From assembly GCF_002865645.1 (NCBI RefSeq), contig NW_020194519.1:1857542-1921541 (forward strand): a stretch of 64,000 bases of DNA, given 5' to 3'. The DNA comes from Hyaloscypha bicolor E. Taxonomy: Eukaryota; Ascomycota; Leotiomycetes; Helotiales; Hyaloscyphaceae. Below are positions 35,635 to 47,819 of the stretch, in pieces. The translations under genes and the position numbers were made by a program. The number at the start of each line of letters is the position of its first letter. Within the stretch, counting starts at the first letter, position 1. Below the pieces are notes generated by a model. The model did no database searches, was not told where the DNA came from, and worked only from the letters and a program-made list of their open reading frames with translations.

Positions 35635-35857
35635 ATTTGAAGTCGGCGGTCGAGAATTGTGGAAAATCGAAAATACATTTCCAGAACGAGGTTGGTTCCC
35701 CAGATTTAAGCTCACCTCGGCTCGGCTTAAGGATCGGGCGCCATCGGGAGCGCTAAACTTACAGGGATGCGCGTCCGTCAACCAAGACGCGTTAAGTACT
35801 TAATACCAGGAATGAAATATCTACAACCTCGGGATATTTTCAACAACACAACGCATC

Positions 35858-38800
35858 ATGGAATTGGCAGATGGTAAGAGAGATGTAGTAGACCCGGAGG
35901 TTCGGGCTTATGTGTCGAGTCTTGTCACGGCGGTAAGTACCATTGATTGCTCTTTACTGGAGTTTTCTTGACGCGTCCTAGCTTGGAGGAAGTGGTGCCG
36001 ACGAAGATGGTCGATATGTCCTTGGAGATGATGCTTTGGCATGTCTTCGGGATCTAAAGAAATGGCTTAAGCTTTACGACGAAAAGGCGAATCGACTGGA
36101 TGTAGCACGATGTCTGGCCGAGTCGAATCTGGTGGGAGGAGACTTGTTACAGATTCTTGCAGCTTGGCCAGAGAATGCTACCGAAGACAGGTTAAAGTCA
36201 AAGATTGCCTTAGCTTGCTTGGAGCTTCTGGTACCCCTGACTTGGCCTCTCGAAAAGAACGCAGAACAAATGACAGTCAACCATCATCGACATATTCCTT
36301 ACCTACAAATCGCCCAGCTCGGGTACAAACGATCAATCATCAACTATGATGGAGCCCGAATTCTACATACAGTAGTCAGATGTGCGTTGCCATCAATGGC
36401 CGAGGCAATGGGAGATAGGAGTACGAGAGATGAGGGGATTATCAAGCTTCTCCTCTATTTCCTGAGAAACATAGCTATGATTGCACCTCCCCCGAACGTG
36501 CAATACGAGGGAGACGAATCAGAAATCTCGAGATCTGCAACTATCGACGCCTTCGACTACCAAGATATCTTTCATCTTCTCCTGACCGTCTCATCCACCA
36601 TGGGCGAGGATTTCAACACCCAAGATGTGGTGGTATTAGATATCCTCTTCTACCTGATCAAAGGAATTGATGTGGATAAACTCTTCGTGGACGAAGCAAC
36701 GGCCGACAACAGCAAGATGGACGAGTTAGTGAGGTTGCGGAAGAAGGAGGCCGCAATATTGAGGAGTTCTCAAGTTAATGCACCCACTCGTCACAACAGA
36801 TTTGGAACCATGGTGTGGCTCCAAAGAGAGGACGCGAAAATGACAACCATCTCTGGACAGGCTGCTTTAACAGACAGTACCAGAAGTCTTGCCAAAATGG
36901 ACAGCACCAAGAAATTCAAACCGCCTCGGAGAGCCTTGAAAGGAGAGCACGGGCCAATGGATTTCGACACTCCCGTAATGCTCAACGTGCAGGCAAACAA
37001 GCATCTTCGAAGATTTGTGGAAGAGTTCCTAGATTCAGGCTTCAACCCACTGTTTAACCACCTACGCAAAGCTATCGATCGGGAAGCGGAGCGAATACTT
37101 GAATACCACCCGAGACAGTTCTTCTACTTGGTTTCCTGGTTTCTCGATGCGGAACGAGCAAGAAGAAAGTGCAAAAGGCCTTCAAAGAGCCAGAAAGATG
37201 CCGCCCCTGAGGATCTGGACAGCTTCTCTCTTGTTGCAAGCGTGCTGAACCAAGAGATGTTCGTCACTTTAAACAGATCAATGGATACAAGCTTCGAGAA
37301 CAAGTCATGGCAGGATCTGAGTGCTGCTATGAAATGTTTCACCCAGATCCTTCTCACAGTTCAAGAGATGTCCGAATCACCGCTCGAGGAGGACCAAGAA
37401 ATTGCTGAGAACATTCTCAACCGAATCTTTTACGAGGAGACCACTCATGACAGAGTAGCAAACATAACTCGAACTTACAAAGACCAAGGTTTCGGGTATC
37501 TGGATTCCTGCACAGAGCTAGCCCATAATTATCTTCGAATTCTGGAGCAATATTCCAAGCAGAACGTTGATCTTCAAGTAAGGTCTCGGAGGCGAGTGCG
37601 CCGGAAGAAGAAGGCTGCAAGGGCTGAAGGCCAAGATGAACCTGACGATGATATCGTCGATGAGTCAGATGGAGAAGACGAGGCCAGAGCGGAACGAACT
37701 TCTCACGAACGAAAATTTGATTTCAAGCGCTTTGCCGCCAGATTCCTAACACAAGGCTGTATCGATACTTTCGTCACATTCACCGCTTACTACAACGATC
37801 TCAAACCAGTACAACTGAAACGAGCACATCGTTACTTCTACCGTGTTGCATTCAAACAAGATATGAGTGTAATGCTCTTCCGAGTCGATATTATTGCGCT
37901 GCTGTACAAGATGGTGAAGGGGCCAGAAGGTTTGGATCCCCAATCAGGCACGCACAAGGAGTGGGACGAGCTCGTGAAGCAGATCCTCAAGAAATGTACA
38001 AGGAAGATCCAGGAGCGTCCTGAGCTGGTTGTTGAGATGCTTTTCTCGAAGATTAACAGCACTGCACATTATCTGGAGTATGGATATGAAAAACAGACGG
38101 TGACATCGAAGCCGCGAGCCGCGGCCGAGCTCGAGGTCAAACCAGGGAGAGAGTGGGAGGACCAAATAGGTGTCGTCGTAGGTGCCATGTTAGACAGGAA
38201 CGAAGGAGAACATCTTCAATGGGTCAAATCGCAACTCTTCTCCGCCGAGAGCGAACGTAGGAGTTGGGAAGGGGCAAATGCGGCCTTGCCATCTGTGGAG
38301 AAAGACCCCTTTGCAGAAACCGACGAGACTCCAGCCGTCGAAGTTGAACAACCCAAGCCTCCCTCAATTTGTAGGTACCTGTGACAGATATTCTGCCCAA
38401 CCTGAGCTGACTCTTTGCAGTAGTCAAGGCTGATAACAGCGCCCGGAAGATCGCCATGTTCAAGAACGGTCATCTCCGTCTTCTCATGACACTCATTGGC
38501 TTCCAACAGATCAGTGAAGAAGACGACCCCGAGGGCTCTTGGATCATTCCGTCATCTTTATCCGCTGACCAGCTGAAGCAATCTCTTGACTTGGTGAAGA
38601 AATTTGAGTTCAGTCCCCCGGTTTTCGATGATGGGCAAGAAGCAGGAGACTGCATCAGGAGAAAATCTGCCGGATCAACCTCGAGACGAAAAGCTGTATT
38701 CGACGATGAAGATGATGGAATTGACAACGACACTGAGGAGGAGCTCTTGTTTGAACCTGGTGGTCCTACTGCCATGAAGAAATCGGATGCTTTAGAAGCG

Positions 38801-39442
38801 CTTAAAAAGAACCGCAGGCGAAGGAGGAAAGAAGGGTCTGAGGACCCCGAAGCTAATCGCCTGACAGACGAACAGCTGAAGGCTCGGGCAGAGGCACGAA
38901 GACAAAAGGAACTCGAGAAGAACAGGAAAATCAAAAGTGAGCTGTATGTCCATGATAGTGATGAGGAGGAGGATGAAGAGCGAGACAGGCTCTTTTTCGA
39001 GCAGGAGGAAAAGCTTCGCGAGAAATCGAAAATTGCTATCATGAAGGAGCTTCTTGGGGTGGGTAAGGATAAAGCGAGTGGTCCTGTTGCTCGGAGCCGG
39101 AGCAAGAAGAGGCAATCGAGCGCTATTTCAATTGATAGTGATGAAGAGGCAGGTGGAAGTTCGTCAACAGCGAGAGACAACGTGCTAGAAGAGTCTGACG
39201 AGGGCGAGAGTGCCATAGATACGCCAATGTCGAGCCCCCACAACCGATCTTCTCAGACGAAAAGACGTAAGGTCTCGAGCGAAGAACCTGAGTCTGCTGG
39301 TCACTCCGAAGCCGACGAGCCTGTGAAGGATGGGCCGACAATGGCAGCTGAAGATAGTGATGATGAGGATTTCGCTGTCGTTAGACCGGCTCGTCAAAGG
39401 GTCAAGGCAGGGTTTATTGTTGATAGCAGTGATGAGGAATAA
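35858..39442 (+). CDS. tof1: Topoisomerase 1-associated factor 1 (Tof1/Swi1/Timeless)
   Basis: Three exons (35858-35932, 35982-38370, 38421-39442) give 1161 residues. The Timeless domain occupies roughly residues 30-560: [59 protein letters not shown] and [12 protein letters not shown] are typical. A basic/acidic linker ([18 protein letters not shown], then [16 protein letters not shown]) precedes the second conserved part around [19 protein letters not shown]. The last 300 residues are highly charged with repeated SDEE-type acidic clusters and end in DSSDEE. Tof1 with Csm3 forms the fork protection complex that pauses replication forks and supports the S-phase checkpoint. Confidence 0.96.
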
Positions 39443-39817
39443 TGAGGTTGTGGTGTCTTGCGTACTATTAAGCTGGGAATGGTGTCGGTAGGATAGCGAC
39501 GAAACTTTTTCAGGACAAGCACCAGGTTCCATGACAAATATTCTTCTTCTGCAATCACATTTACTCAGTGTCTGGTGACTTGGTTTGGAAGGATGGGATT
39601 TCCACTTCTACTTCCTCAATAGGGGGTCAGAAAGCCACAGCCTCGTCTTTTCAGCCTTGCGCGACAGTAAAGGTTACGCCAAGCGAACCACCTCACCTGA
39701 AGTTTGAGATTCATTCACCATCCCCCAACAACAACATTCCAACTCAGCGGAACAATCTAGATTGGCGCCAAAATGGACAACTCCTAGCAGATTTGATAAA
39801 CCTCTCTTCTCAGTGCA
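39443..39817. other. Intergenic between tof1 and the methyltransferase
   Basis: 375 bp with tof1 3' flank and methyltransferase promoter; no further feature seen. Confidence 0.5.
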
Positions 39818-40689
39818 ATGGCGGACGCTCAGATCAATCACCAAGATGCCTTGGATTACTGGCAAGCCATTGATGCCGATGTCAATGGAATGTTGGGGGG
39901 ATTTCCCTACATCTCTAAAGTTGATCTTCAAGGATCGAAGAACTTTCTTGCCAAGCTGGGTATTGGAGGCAAGACCGAGAAGAAGGTGGAGAGAGCGGTG
40001 GATTGTGGCGCTGGGTGAGTGAGGTCCTTCCTTGCAGTTTTAATGTGAAATGATGTCCCTTCTCTCAAAGCGATGCGAGTTTGCGAACATGCCTGAGAAG
40101 GAGTTCGAAATAGCTCGTGTCTCATGGCTGTGTTTTGTTGATTAATCCTCAGGGCTAATTAATTTAACAGGATTGGAAGAATTACTGAAGGACTTCTGCT
40201 TGGTCTTGCTGAGAAAGTTGACATCGTCGAGCCAATTGCCAAATTTTCTGATAATCTAAAGGGAAAGTATGGGATTGGCGAGATCTTCAACGTTGGGCTG
40301 GAGGACTGGTCGCCTCAAGAGTCTGAAGAATCGAAGTATGACTTGATATGGAATCAGTGGTGTTTAGGTCACCTGACGGATGCCCAACTCACCACATATT
40401 TGGAGAAATGTCAGAAAGTCTTGAAGACCGGTGGCCTCATCATCGTGAAGGAGAATATGAGCACGAGCGGGGAAGATGTGTTTGACGAGCTTGACAGCAG
40501 TGTTACACGGTATGTTCTCTCCCGGTGTGACGGGTTGAAGGGCCGAATGCTCATCGGTTTAGGTGCGACCAGAAGCTCCGAGATATGTTTGAGAAATCTG
40601 GATTGAGGATCAAGAAGACCGAGATTCAGAAGGGACTACCAAAAGAGTTGTATCCGGTCAGAATTTATGCCCTCGTGCCCGAGAATTAA
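39818..40689 (+). CDS. Alpha-N-terminal protein methyltransferase (NTM1/Tae1 family)
   Basis: Three exons (39818-40014, 40171-40509, 40563-40689) give 220 residues, a usual length for the family. The N-terminus HQDALDYWQAIDADVNGMLGGF is the family-specific helix; the SAM site is AVDCGAG|IGRIT (split by intron 1), followed by VDIVEP. The substrate-binding block YDLIWNQWCLGHLTD and the ending YPVRIYALVPE are diagnostic. The enzyme methylates the alpha-amine of proteins beginning X-Pro-Lys after Met removal; the yeast homologue Tae1 acts on ribosomal proteins. Intron 1 is comparatively long (156 nt). Confidence 0.95.
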
Positions 40690-41240
40690 GCATGCTCGCA
40701 TGGCTGGATATGTCAAGAGTTCACGTGGCACGATGTAGGCATCCGGCTGCAAGCTTAGGGAAATACCCTGGGAAAATGAAGTCTTGAGAGAGATAGCAAA
40801 CATTGTGTCTTCCCGCCTGGCATGAAAGTATGTGAACCATGAGCGGAGCGGTGCAAGGACCATGTGAAGGGAGATAGGATGCAAGGTTGGTCTTGTTGTC
40901 TTGCAGCACTCTGACTAACATCTGCCAAAGCTAAAAGTGCTGCTTGCGATGCTGCTGCTGTATGTTGCTCTGTAACTCCCTTAATCTATGGGCCATTTCA
41001 GCTAACATTGTTGCTCTAGGCGTTGGCACTGCTTTGATAACAGAACCGGCCACAGAGGATGTAAAAAAACACCCAAGACGCAAGACATGGTACGGAGTCT
41101 CTCCTCAGTGACAGCGAGAAAGCAAGCAAAACTATTTAAGTCTTCGGAGGAACGAAGAAATGTCTATAACAATTGTGGTCTATCTCGTCGACGCCCAACG
41201 GAAGGAATGAAGGAAATCTTAGAGCGCATCATACAGCCCG
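40690..41240. other. Convergent intergenic region, 551 bp
   Basis: 3' flank of the methyltransferase and of the broken GNAT gene. No gene or repeat recognised. Confidence 0.5.
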
Positions 41241-42447
41241 TCAAAACTTGTCACTGTCTATCCAAATGTAATTGCTCTCCCAGCCCACGCTTCCTCCAAC
41301 CGACTTCATTACACCTTTGCTCTCTCTATTCCCGACCTTCACATCTGAATGTGTCCATCCACTGTTCCCATCAAACCCCAAATCTTGAAATTCCCCTCTT
41401 TCCAAACGACTTAGAAGTTCCACAGCAACAAACGAGGCCAGCCCTTTCCCTCGATGATCAGGTAACACATACAGAGTTGCAAAGCTTCCATCAATTCCAA
41501 TATATCCCCATGCCACCAACCTCCCCTCCTCATTTAACAACCCAACACTCGGAAGGAGCAGCAGTGTAGATGCTTGGCGCGGGATTGTGGAGGTGGCTAT
41601 TACAATCTCCAGATGGTCTTCTGGAACTCTAGCGACGGTATACCCTCCCGGAAGCGCTCTTCTTTCGCTGGAGCTTGAGGAGACATTAGATGTGGATACG
41701 ATCCATGAGTTCCACCTCGTAATTCGAGGCACGGCGTCTTTGGCCGAGCCGATGTTGAGGAGTGCGGATCCGATATGTTCATGGAGAGACCCATATTTGA
41801 GTATCGGAGAGAAAGGCCAACCAGGGGCTTGAGGTATTGGAGTGTTCTTGAAGAAGTAGATGGAGGCTTCCTGTTGAATTGGTACTAGCTTACTAGTCCT
41901 TCCAGTACCAGGTTCAACTACTAATATTAGCTTCGCCACTCTCATTTATAATGGTTTACTATGGAAGCCTATGGAATAGCTCACTATGGAAGCTCAGGGA
42001 ACGCTCACTAATATATATGAGTCATCTGATTTATAATATACTAGAGGAAATCGCCACCCACTAGTGGGTATATAAGAACTGTACTTTAGATTCCTCCTCT
42101 CCTTTTTTACTCTTCACTCTCCTGTATCTAGTCATTTTACAGATTGTCAACCTCCAATATATCGATTTTCCATCAATAAATCGATCACTTTCCAATACTT
42201 CCAAGTGGGCACTAAGTGTCTCCTTCTGAGCCTTGGAGAGGGAAGGGGTGGTGATTAGAGGATTGAAGATCCAAATCTGGGATTCCCAGTGACGAGAGCG
42301 ATCACCAAAGAGAATAGTATAAGTTTCCGAAGGGTTGGTTGAAGGTGGAAAGGTTGCGGCGAAAATGCAATGCCTGGAAGGAAGATTTTGCGGGCATCGA
42401 ATCCGATTATAGAGAGGATTGCTGTGAGGTAGATGAGAGAAGAGCAA
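41241..42447 (-). pseudogene. GNAT-family N-acyltransferase, interrupted
   Basis: Two coding blocks on the same strand belong to one fungal GNAT (FR47-like) protein. The N-terminal block (42447 to about 42160) has SHLPHSNPLYNRI and ILFGDRSRHWESQIWIFNPL. The C-terminal block (about 41870-41241) has PEDHLEIVIATSTIPRQ, LPSVGLLNEEGRLVAWGYIG, the acetyl-CoA loop LPDHRGKGLA, and SGWTHSDVKVGNRESKGVMK. Between them about 290 bp (41870-42160) is AT-rich, repetitive and full of stops, and no splice pair I can find restores the frame. The simplest reading is a gene broken by a small insertion. The C-terminal ORF could still give a 234-residue product, but its first 25 residues would come from the inserted sequence. 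Confidence 0.6.
41870..42062. repeat. Small insertion with hairpin and short repeats
   Basis: Inverted arms GTTGAATTGGTACT and AGTACCAGGTTCAAC flank a 17-nt loop at about 41875-41922. Next to it CTATGGAAGC recurs three times (about 41952-41990). A palindrome CCACTAGTGG-like motif lies at 42057-42066. Together this looks like a MITE remnant sitting in the GNAT gene; exact ends are unclear. Confidence 0.4.
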
Positions 42448-42632
42448 AGGAAGGAAGGTTGAATTGGCAGTCTCTTACGAATGCAAGAAGAATTAGACTC
42501 GGTTTTGAATCATGTTTTCGTCTTGTGCGCTGCTCTCTGAGCCTTTGAGGAAGCGAGGTTTTATCCTTTGGATAAATTTGTGTGGGCCCTTGATTGCTCT
42601 TGTGCATGTGGTAGGATAAAGTCTTAAGAATA

Positions 42633-42910
42633 ACGTCCATCCCTGCGTGCCGGAAAAATTGATAGGTACTTTGACTTCAAGCATCTTGAAATCTGTTCAC
42701 ACCGTAGTATCTCCCATAATTTTTTACAATTTATATTACATGGCCACTCCTGGTTACCCTAAATGCCTACGGCTACAAAATCATGTTGGCATCGTCACCT
42801 TCAGGCCTGATTTACAAAGGGTGTCCTTTGGTAGTATAATAGATCCCCCCTACTATAGTCCTATCACCAGACTTCTGTTACCCCTAATACCTATAAAGGG
42901 GTTCATCCGA
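42633..42910 (+). repeat. Left terminal inverted repeat of the NLR element
   Basis: Best conserved over the first 70 bases (including GATAGGTACTTTGACTT and CTGT(T/G)CACAC), then patchy up to CTAATACCTATAAA. An open frame beginning MPEKLIGTLT covers it, but the matching frame in the right repeat differs in most positions, so it is not treated as a gene. Confidence 0.7.
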
Positions 42911-43255
42911 GCTCTTGAGCCCTTTATTGATATGTGGGAGATCGTTATCAGCCCTGTGGCTGCTGTGGCGTGCAGATTTATGCAAGATCGTCAGGCGGGG
43001 TCGGTACCTCGGCAGAGCGGGTGACGATTTTGGTTAGTGCAAGGTAATCCCGCACCTACTACAATACGAGAGTGCCAGCCTACAATTCGCTCGCAGCCGG
43101 TCTAGGGCTGACAATGCTTCTTGATGATTCTAGAATCAAGTAGTAATTATACTCTACTATATATTTACACGTTCCCTTAGAACCCTCTGTAAAAAAGAAA
43201 GAAAAACATAAAAGAAGCATTACATACAGGAGACAATTCTTCGCATTTTTTAAAG

Positions 43256-46200
43256 CTAAACGAATTTAGACCCTTTTTCAATGTATAGAAATGAAATTCT
43301 TCCCGACGCATGTCCTAAGATAACTGCCCTACCCCACTCCGCTTCACAAGTAGGTCGATAATCAATAGGTAGCCAGAGGAGATTAGTATTGCCTTCTGCT
43401 AGCCAATGATTATTTACGTGTAAATGTGGTAACAGCTTACCGTCGGGAGAAAAGGCCACGGAAGTGACATGTGACGAGTGGCCCTCGAGCGTCTGCTGCA
43501 GGGCGCCAGTAGCCGCGTCCCAGAGCCGCACTATCTCATTATAAGATCTGGACACAATCTGCTTACCGCTAGGAGAGAAGGCTACTAAACGGACCGTGCC
43601 CGAGTGGCCCTTAAGTGTCTGTAGCAAGGCTCCTGTAGTAGTGTCCCAGAGCCGCACTGTCTCGTCATCAGATCCAGACACAACCTGCTTGCCATTGGGA
43701 GAGAAGGCTACTGAACGGACGACCCAGCCCAAATGGCCCTCGAGTGTCTGCAGCGGGGCTTTTATAGCAGCGTCCCAGAGGCGCACTGTCCTGTCATAAG
43801 ATCCAGACACGACCTGCTTGCCGTCGGGAGAGAAGGCTACTGAAGTGGGCAAGCTCGAGTGGCCCTCGAGTATCTGCAGCGGGGCTCCTGTAGCAGCGTC
43901 CCAGAGCCGTACGGTCCTGTCACCAGATCCAGACACGATCTGCTTACCGTTAGGAGAGAAGGCTACTGAAGGGACCGAGTAAGAGTGGCCCTCGAACGTT
44001 AGCAGCGGGGCTCCTGTAGCAGCGTCCCAGAGCCGTATAGTCTTATCATCGGATCCAGATATGACCTGCTTGCCATCAGGAGAGAAGGCTACTGAACGGA
44101 CCGAGTCCGAATGGCCCTCGAGCGTTTGTAGCAAGGCTCCTGTAGCAGCGTCCCAGAGCCGTACTATCTTATTATCAGATCCAGACACGACCTGCTTGCC
44201 ATCGGGGGAAAAGGCTACTGTATAAACGGCCCAGTCTAGGTAGCCCCCAAACGTCTGTAGCATAGCTCCTGTAGCAGCGTCCCAGAGCCGTATGGTCTTA
44301 TCATCAGATCCAGACACGATCTGCTTACTATCAAGAGAGAAGGCTACTGAATGGACCGAGTCTGAGTGGCCCTCGAACGTTAGCAGCGGGTCTCCTGTAG
44401 CAGCGTCCCAGAGCCGCATAGTCTTATCATTGGATCCAGATATGACCTGCTTGCCATTAGGAGAGAAGGCTACTGAAGTAATCGAGTAAGAGTGGCCCTC
44501 GAGTATTTGTAGCGGGGCTCCTGTAGCAGCGTCCCAGAGCCGCACTATCTTATCATGAGATCCAGATACGACCTGCTTGCCGTCGGGGGAAAAGGCTACT
44601 GAACAGACCCAGCTCGAGTGTCCCTCGAGCGTCTGTAAAGCAGCACTCCAATCCGCTTGTACTTTTGGTTTTCTCTGAATCCAAGTCGGGATAGACCCTT
44701 CAAATTGTCTCCGAACAATACTCCTCTCTGGGGCGAAGATAAGGGCTGAACAGTATAATTGAAGGGGCGCCTGTTCAATAATTGATCGGTTATATAGAGC
44801 AAATCGCCTTGTATCATGGATAAATGCGTGAAAATCGGGGGTTTTAATAGCCTAAGGACAAGTTAGATTCTAATAAATAATAGATAGACAGCTTACCTGA
44901 ACGTGAGCCTCTAATATCAAGATTGCTTGAATCCCTTCTGACGTCTTACCCATCCACCCTAGCGCCTCAAGCCAGTGTAGTAGATGAGCTTGCAGAAACC
45001 GGTGGGCTATTTCGCCATTATGAGCCTGAGAACCACTCCTTTGCAGATGTTGAACCCAGTAGAGGCATGCGTATTGAATTTCGGGAGGAAGGCATTTCTT
45101 AATCCAATCGCTCTCAACTTGGCTAGTTTGACTACTAGGAATATGCATTTCGCAAATGTCCTTCTTCAGTGTCTGGGACATTAACTGTATACAGTCAGTT
45201 GCTAATAACTGGTGTGCCTCCTTCTCTTCTATCCAGAAATCCCCACATCGATCTTTGTTGAGGAGGAAGTCGCGAAATGAAGGGTGGTGTAGGCGGAGCT
45301 GGTGAGTCGGGTCCTCTGGAACATCAAGGATCGCATGGAGATCCTCAAATGTCTGGTCGACCTCTTCCTTTGGAAGGCGCGATAGCCTGCTTAGCGAAGA
45401 GGCAGAAAGAGGCGAGAGCAATACTACTACACTTCCAAGCGTAGACTTTAATATATCGCGTGCCTCTTCTTTCTCTTCATCCGAATAGTCCGAGGAGATC
45501 GAGTTCTTGAGGACAGCGAGGTAGATCTCGTCGAGGTGCTTCTCTGGTGCGGTAATAGCGCTACTGCTACTGCCCGTGAGGATTTTATCTAGTCTTTTGC
45601 GTGCGAATCGCCTCCCCTCACGAATGAAGCGACAAGCTGTTGCAGCCCAAATAAAGAGACCACAAGCGTGCAGAACTAGCTGTCTCAAAATTACTTCGCC
45701 TGGCCAGTCTGCTTCAAAAGTCCACTCTTGTCTGATTTCCCCCAGATTATGTTCCAGGAATAGCGAGATATCATGGTTAATGATCCTTGGCTGTATACTG
45801 TGGAGTACGAAGTCCTGGTGTTCAGCTTGCGGGATAGCGCCCATGCGATGTCGAATTAGAATTTCAGGTCTACTAGTCAAAAAGATTCGAAGTCGTACTC
45901 TCGTCAATGACCGAGCTTCAGCTAGGAGCTTCAGAATAGTCTGAACATCTCTATCATCCTCACACTCATCAAGTGCGTCAACGACAATAATGTAACAATG
46001 ACATGGTTCACTCTGCAGTTTCGATAGTGGACTTAGAACAAGCTGACGCCACTGCTCCGAGAGGGAGAGGCTTGCAATATCACTCCGTTTTTTAGTAGCC
46101 TTATGGATGTATTATCGAAGGGATGGCACATTACAAGCGAGCTGCACCGCTAGACTTGTGAAGAATTTGTCGGCATGGCCCGCATCTCCGCCGCCCTTTG

Positions 46201-47274
46201 AGAAGAAGAAGCTGGCTCCAAGACGCTTCTGCTCGTCGTATCTGTGCGCGACGGTGCGGGAGATTGTTGACTTTCCCGTCCCAGCTAGACCGTTCAACCA
46301 AAAGATGCATCGCTCATATTGTCCATCTGCTGCATCAGCCCAGTTATATATCCCTTGTAGGAGGTCGACGCGTGTGTCAGGGAGGCAGCCAGGTTCGTAT
46401 TGGCGGTTATATGAGTTGAAGGGCGCCTCATAAGCATATGGTAGGTGATGAAGTAGGTCTTTCTCAGGGCCTGAACTGCTAGTTAGCGCTAGTTTTAACA
46501 GTGCGTTAAGTATTAATCATAGGGATAGGACTTACTCTTGGAAGGTTTATCGATTGCCTCTCGGAGCCGCTGAAACGCCTTGGCCTCTCCTTCGCCATAA
46601 AGAAGGGGCATTTGGACATCGAAAATGCCAAATAGCGAGTATGCCTTGTCTTCTCCGCGTGTGGTCTGTCGACTTTTTGCCCATAAGAATCGTTCATCAA
46701 TGCCGAATTGGGAGAGGGGGTTTTCTCGAAGTGCCGTGGCAGGGATTCCCGTAATCTCGTAGATTTGTTGCTCTAGAGTTCTCTTATTTCCTATTCGGTT
46801 ACCTTCCCGGGAAAAGAATTCAACTGATCTTGGAGCAAGGAGTTCCTGTAAGGTCCAGCCTCGGGTAAACCATTTGCTTACTCGGAAAGCAGATTCCCAA
46901 GTATACTCGGCAGACGTATCGCTTGCTTTCCGCTTTAGTGTCGAAACATCCGATAAATAGACGTAGCATCTAACCGCTTTCTGGTACCAGCGAAACATCG
47001 AGTTGATAGCCTCTGCGAGCTCGTTACTGCTCGATTTATCGATGCAACATGTGTCCACCCAAAAGTATTGCAGCTTGTCGCGCCTGGCTTGTTCTCCACA
47101 GAGCTGTATCTTATCGTAGCCAGTCTTGTCTTTACTTGTACCGTCTGTCAGATCCTTGAACGTGACCTCCTCCGCTCCCCATCTGTGTGAAAGTATAGCA
47201 TACTCGGGTATGTCGTCTTCAAAGAACTCGGTCAGGCTGGGGTTGCCTTTGCCATCTAGCTGTAGCAGACGCAT
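43256..47274 (-). pseudogene. HET-NACHT-WD40 NLR gene with one in-frame stop
   Basis: Three exons (47274-46536, 46470-44897, 44851-43256) give 1303 codons in perfect phase. Domains: HET at about 1-210 (IPEYAILSHRWG, FWVDTCCID, WFTRGWTLQELLAP, AYSLFGIF); NACHT with Walker A GLAGTGKST, Walker B YIIVVDALDE, and a helical domain; then nine full and one partial 42-residue WD40 repeats (SVAFSPDGKQVVSGS, RLWDAATGA). This is the HET-E/HET-D/HET-R (HNWD) architecture of Podospora, which detects non-self and triggers incompatibility cell death. Codon 366, just after VQLACNVPSLR, is TAA; the frame then continues with YIHKATKKRSDIA. CAA to TAA is a plausible single change. Nothing else is broken, so it is a recent null allele, a readthrough case or a base error. 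Confidence 0.85.
43430..44640 (-). repeat. WD40-coding 126-bp tandem repeat array
   Basis: About nine and a half direct repeats of 126 bp (one repeat has an extra codon) with very similar sequence, coding the sensor region of the NLR gene. Differences concentrate in the residues before SVAF (for example SYSIT, SDSVH, LDWAVY, SSLPT) and around GSxDxTxRLWD (SNDKTM, SGDRTV, SDNKIV, SYDRTV). The framework is almost invariant, as expected under repeat shuffling. Confidence 0.9.
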
Positions 47275-47819
47275 TATTCCACTAAATTCGAGGATCGCAG
47301 GCGGAAGGGTTCTCGGTAGCCGATGAGCCGTCGAAATAGCATAGATGCGGAGTGATGTTGGAGAAGACGTCGTGTTGAGGCTGGCGGACTCAGCCTCGCG
47401 GCAGCCTCGCGGCAATGACATCGTCCATCATCACTGGAAGCGCAAGACCAGCCAGTCGCTCAGATTGGAATTCTAGAAGCCATCGGAATAGGATACTCGA
47501 AGCCACTTTCGATTGAGCATGATTTGTTCTTGTCGCTAAAAAGGAGCCGATGGAATTAGAGAGTGGACAATATAAACAGAAACCTAGGATATTGAATTTA
47601 CCTTTCGATCTTTGGAGTTCGATCATCTAGCCTTGAATCTTAGGCAGAAGTTTGTTTTTCAATTGTGTCCGTTATGAAAGCGCGGGGTCGTCGCCCTAAC
47701 CAAATATCGTTAGTTACTTCGATTCGAGGTACTGTCCCGTGTAGCAGCCATGTTTAAATATACGATCTATAGCAGCCACAAAGATGATGACGGCTACCCA
47801 GATGGTAATAAGGGTTTTA
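47275..47819. other. 5' flank of the NLR gene inside the element
   Basis: Presumed promoter and leader of the NLR gene. The HET frame stays open upstream to 47421 without a conserved motif; Met at 47274 (MRLLQLDGKG) is chosen because HET proteins of this type start with an MRLL-like sequence. Confidence 0.5.

Noticed and set aside
42647..43024. Open frame beginning MPEKLIGTLT at the left repeat, with a similar one (MPEKMIGTLT) at 47833-48087 on the other strand
   Set aside because: They are the two copies of the inverted repeat. Protein similarity drops faster than DNA structure would predict for a conserved gene, and neither has a known domain.
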